Shown here: piece after piece, positions 40,957 through 40,984 of the stretch
Position numbering within the stretch: the first letter of the stretch is position 1
How the letters are laid out: each line of letters opens with the position of its first letter
Source of the DNA: Actinomycetota bacterium
GTDB lineage: Bacteria; Actinomycetota; Thermoleophilia; Solirubrobacterales; Solirubrobacteraceae
Direction: 5' to 3'
Assembly: GCA_005883215.1 (NCBI GenBank)
Contig: VAYS01000027.1
Coordinates: forward strand, 1 to 40,984
DNA length: 40,984 nucleotides
Program-made: the position numbers and the translations under genes
The notes under the pieces: model-generated
What the model saw: only the letters and a program-made list of their open reading frames with translations
Told to the model about the DNA's origin: nothing
The model's database searches: none

Positions 40957-40984
40957 CCGACTTGCGGGCCTGGTGGCGGCGTTC
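40922..40984 (-). CDS. 3' end of a gene cut by the window edge
   Basis: Reading inward from the window end on the minus strand gives ERRHQARKSVIAAIEKRLAQ and a TAG at 40924-40922. It looks like an amphipathic helical C-terminus rather than noise, but 20 residues are too few to name a family. It overlaps the metallopeptidase 3' end by 35 nt in convergent orientation. Confidence 0.4.
   Translation of the reverse strand, partial: ERRHQARKSVIAAIEKRLAQ

Overview
The window is very GC-rich and densely coded, with many GTG starts and stop/start overlaps of the ATGA, GTGA and TGATG type. A dnaK-grpE-dnaJ-hspR operon beside clpB, an actinobacterial phosphatidylinositol-phosphate synthase next to inositol-3-phosphate synthase, and PurS/PurQ/small-PurL point to Actinomycetota. 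The class Thermoleophilia (Solirubrobacterales-like) is my best guess; that is inference from gene style, not a search. It reads as a chromosome. I see no rRNA, tRNA, IS element, phage or CRISPR array.

Layout. (1) 1-1882: a tiny membrane protein, a terminator, a possible 12-codon leader ORF and a Tat-exported flavin amine oxidase. (2) 1901-16851: de novo purine genes, all on the minus strand: purF, purL, purQ, purS, purC, then purB, then purE and purD. The series is interrupted twice by plus-strand genes: a broken GH44 glycosidase, an ACT-domain protein and def between purC and purB; a secreted beta-propeller-like protein and a GNAT between purB and purE. purM, purN, purH, purK and purA are not here. 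(3) 16912-19066: a GYD-domain protein and two cell-envelope genes (collagen-like secreted protein, L,D-transpeptidase). (4) 19063-26141: the heat-shock block clpB / dnaK-grpE-dnaJ-hspR, with AT-rich promoters that share a candidate operator. (5) 26301-28708: a secreted protein, dodecin, endonuclease III and an alpha/beta hydrolase. (6) 28726-35910: a polytopic membrane protein, a PAP2 phosphatase, PIP synthase, Ino1, a glycosyltransferase-PHP fusion and a UDG-like Fe-S protein. The middle of this block can make inositol phosphate, join it to CDP-diacylglycerol and probably remove the phosphate to give PI. (7) 35978-40984: an NTF2-like protein, a small Zn-ribbon protein, a quinone oxidoreductase, a decayed small gene, an RNA uracil-C5 methyltransferase, an M3-like metallopeptidase and the 3' end of one more gene.

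Two window-wide patterns stand out. First, at least a dozen transcription-unit heads carry a TANNNT-type -10 hexamer 6 to 12 nt before the start codon with no Shine-Dalgarno sequence, the signature of leaderless mRNAs; this pattern also settles several start codons. Second, three accessory genes (GH44, an NTF2-like gene, a small membrane protein) are broken by frameshifts or a deletion, while the core genes are intact. Two of the breaks sit in homopolymer runs, so sequencing error must be excluded.
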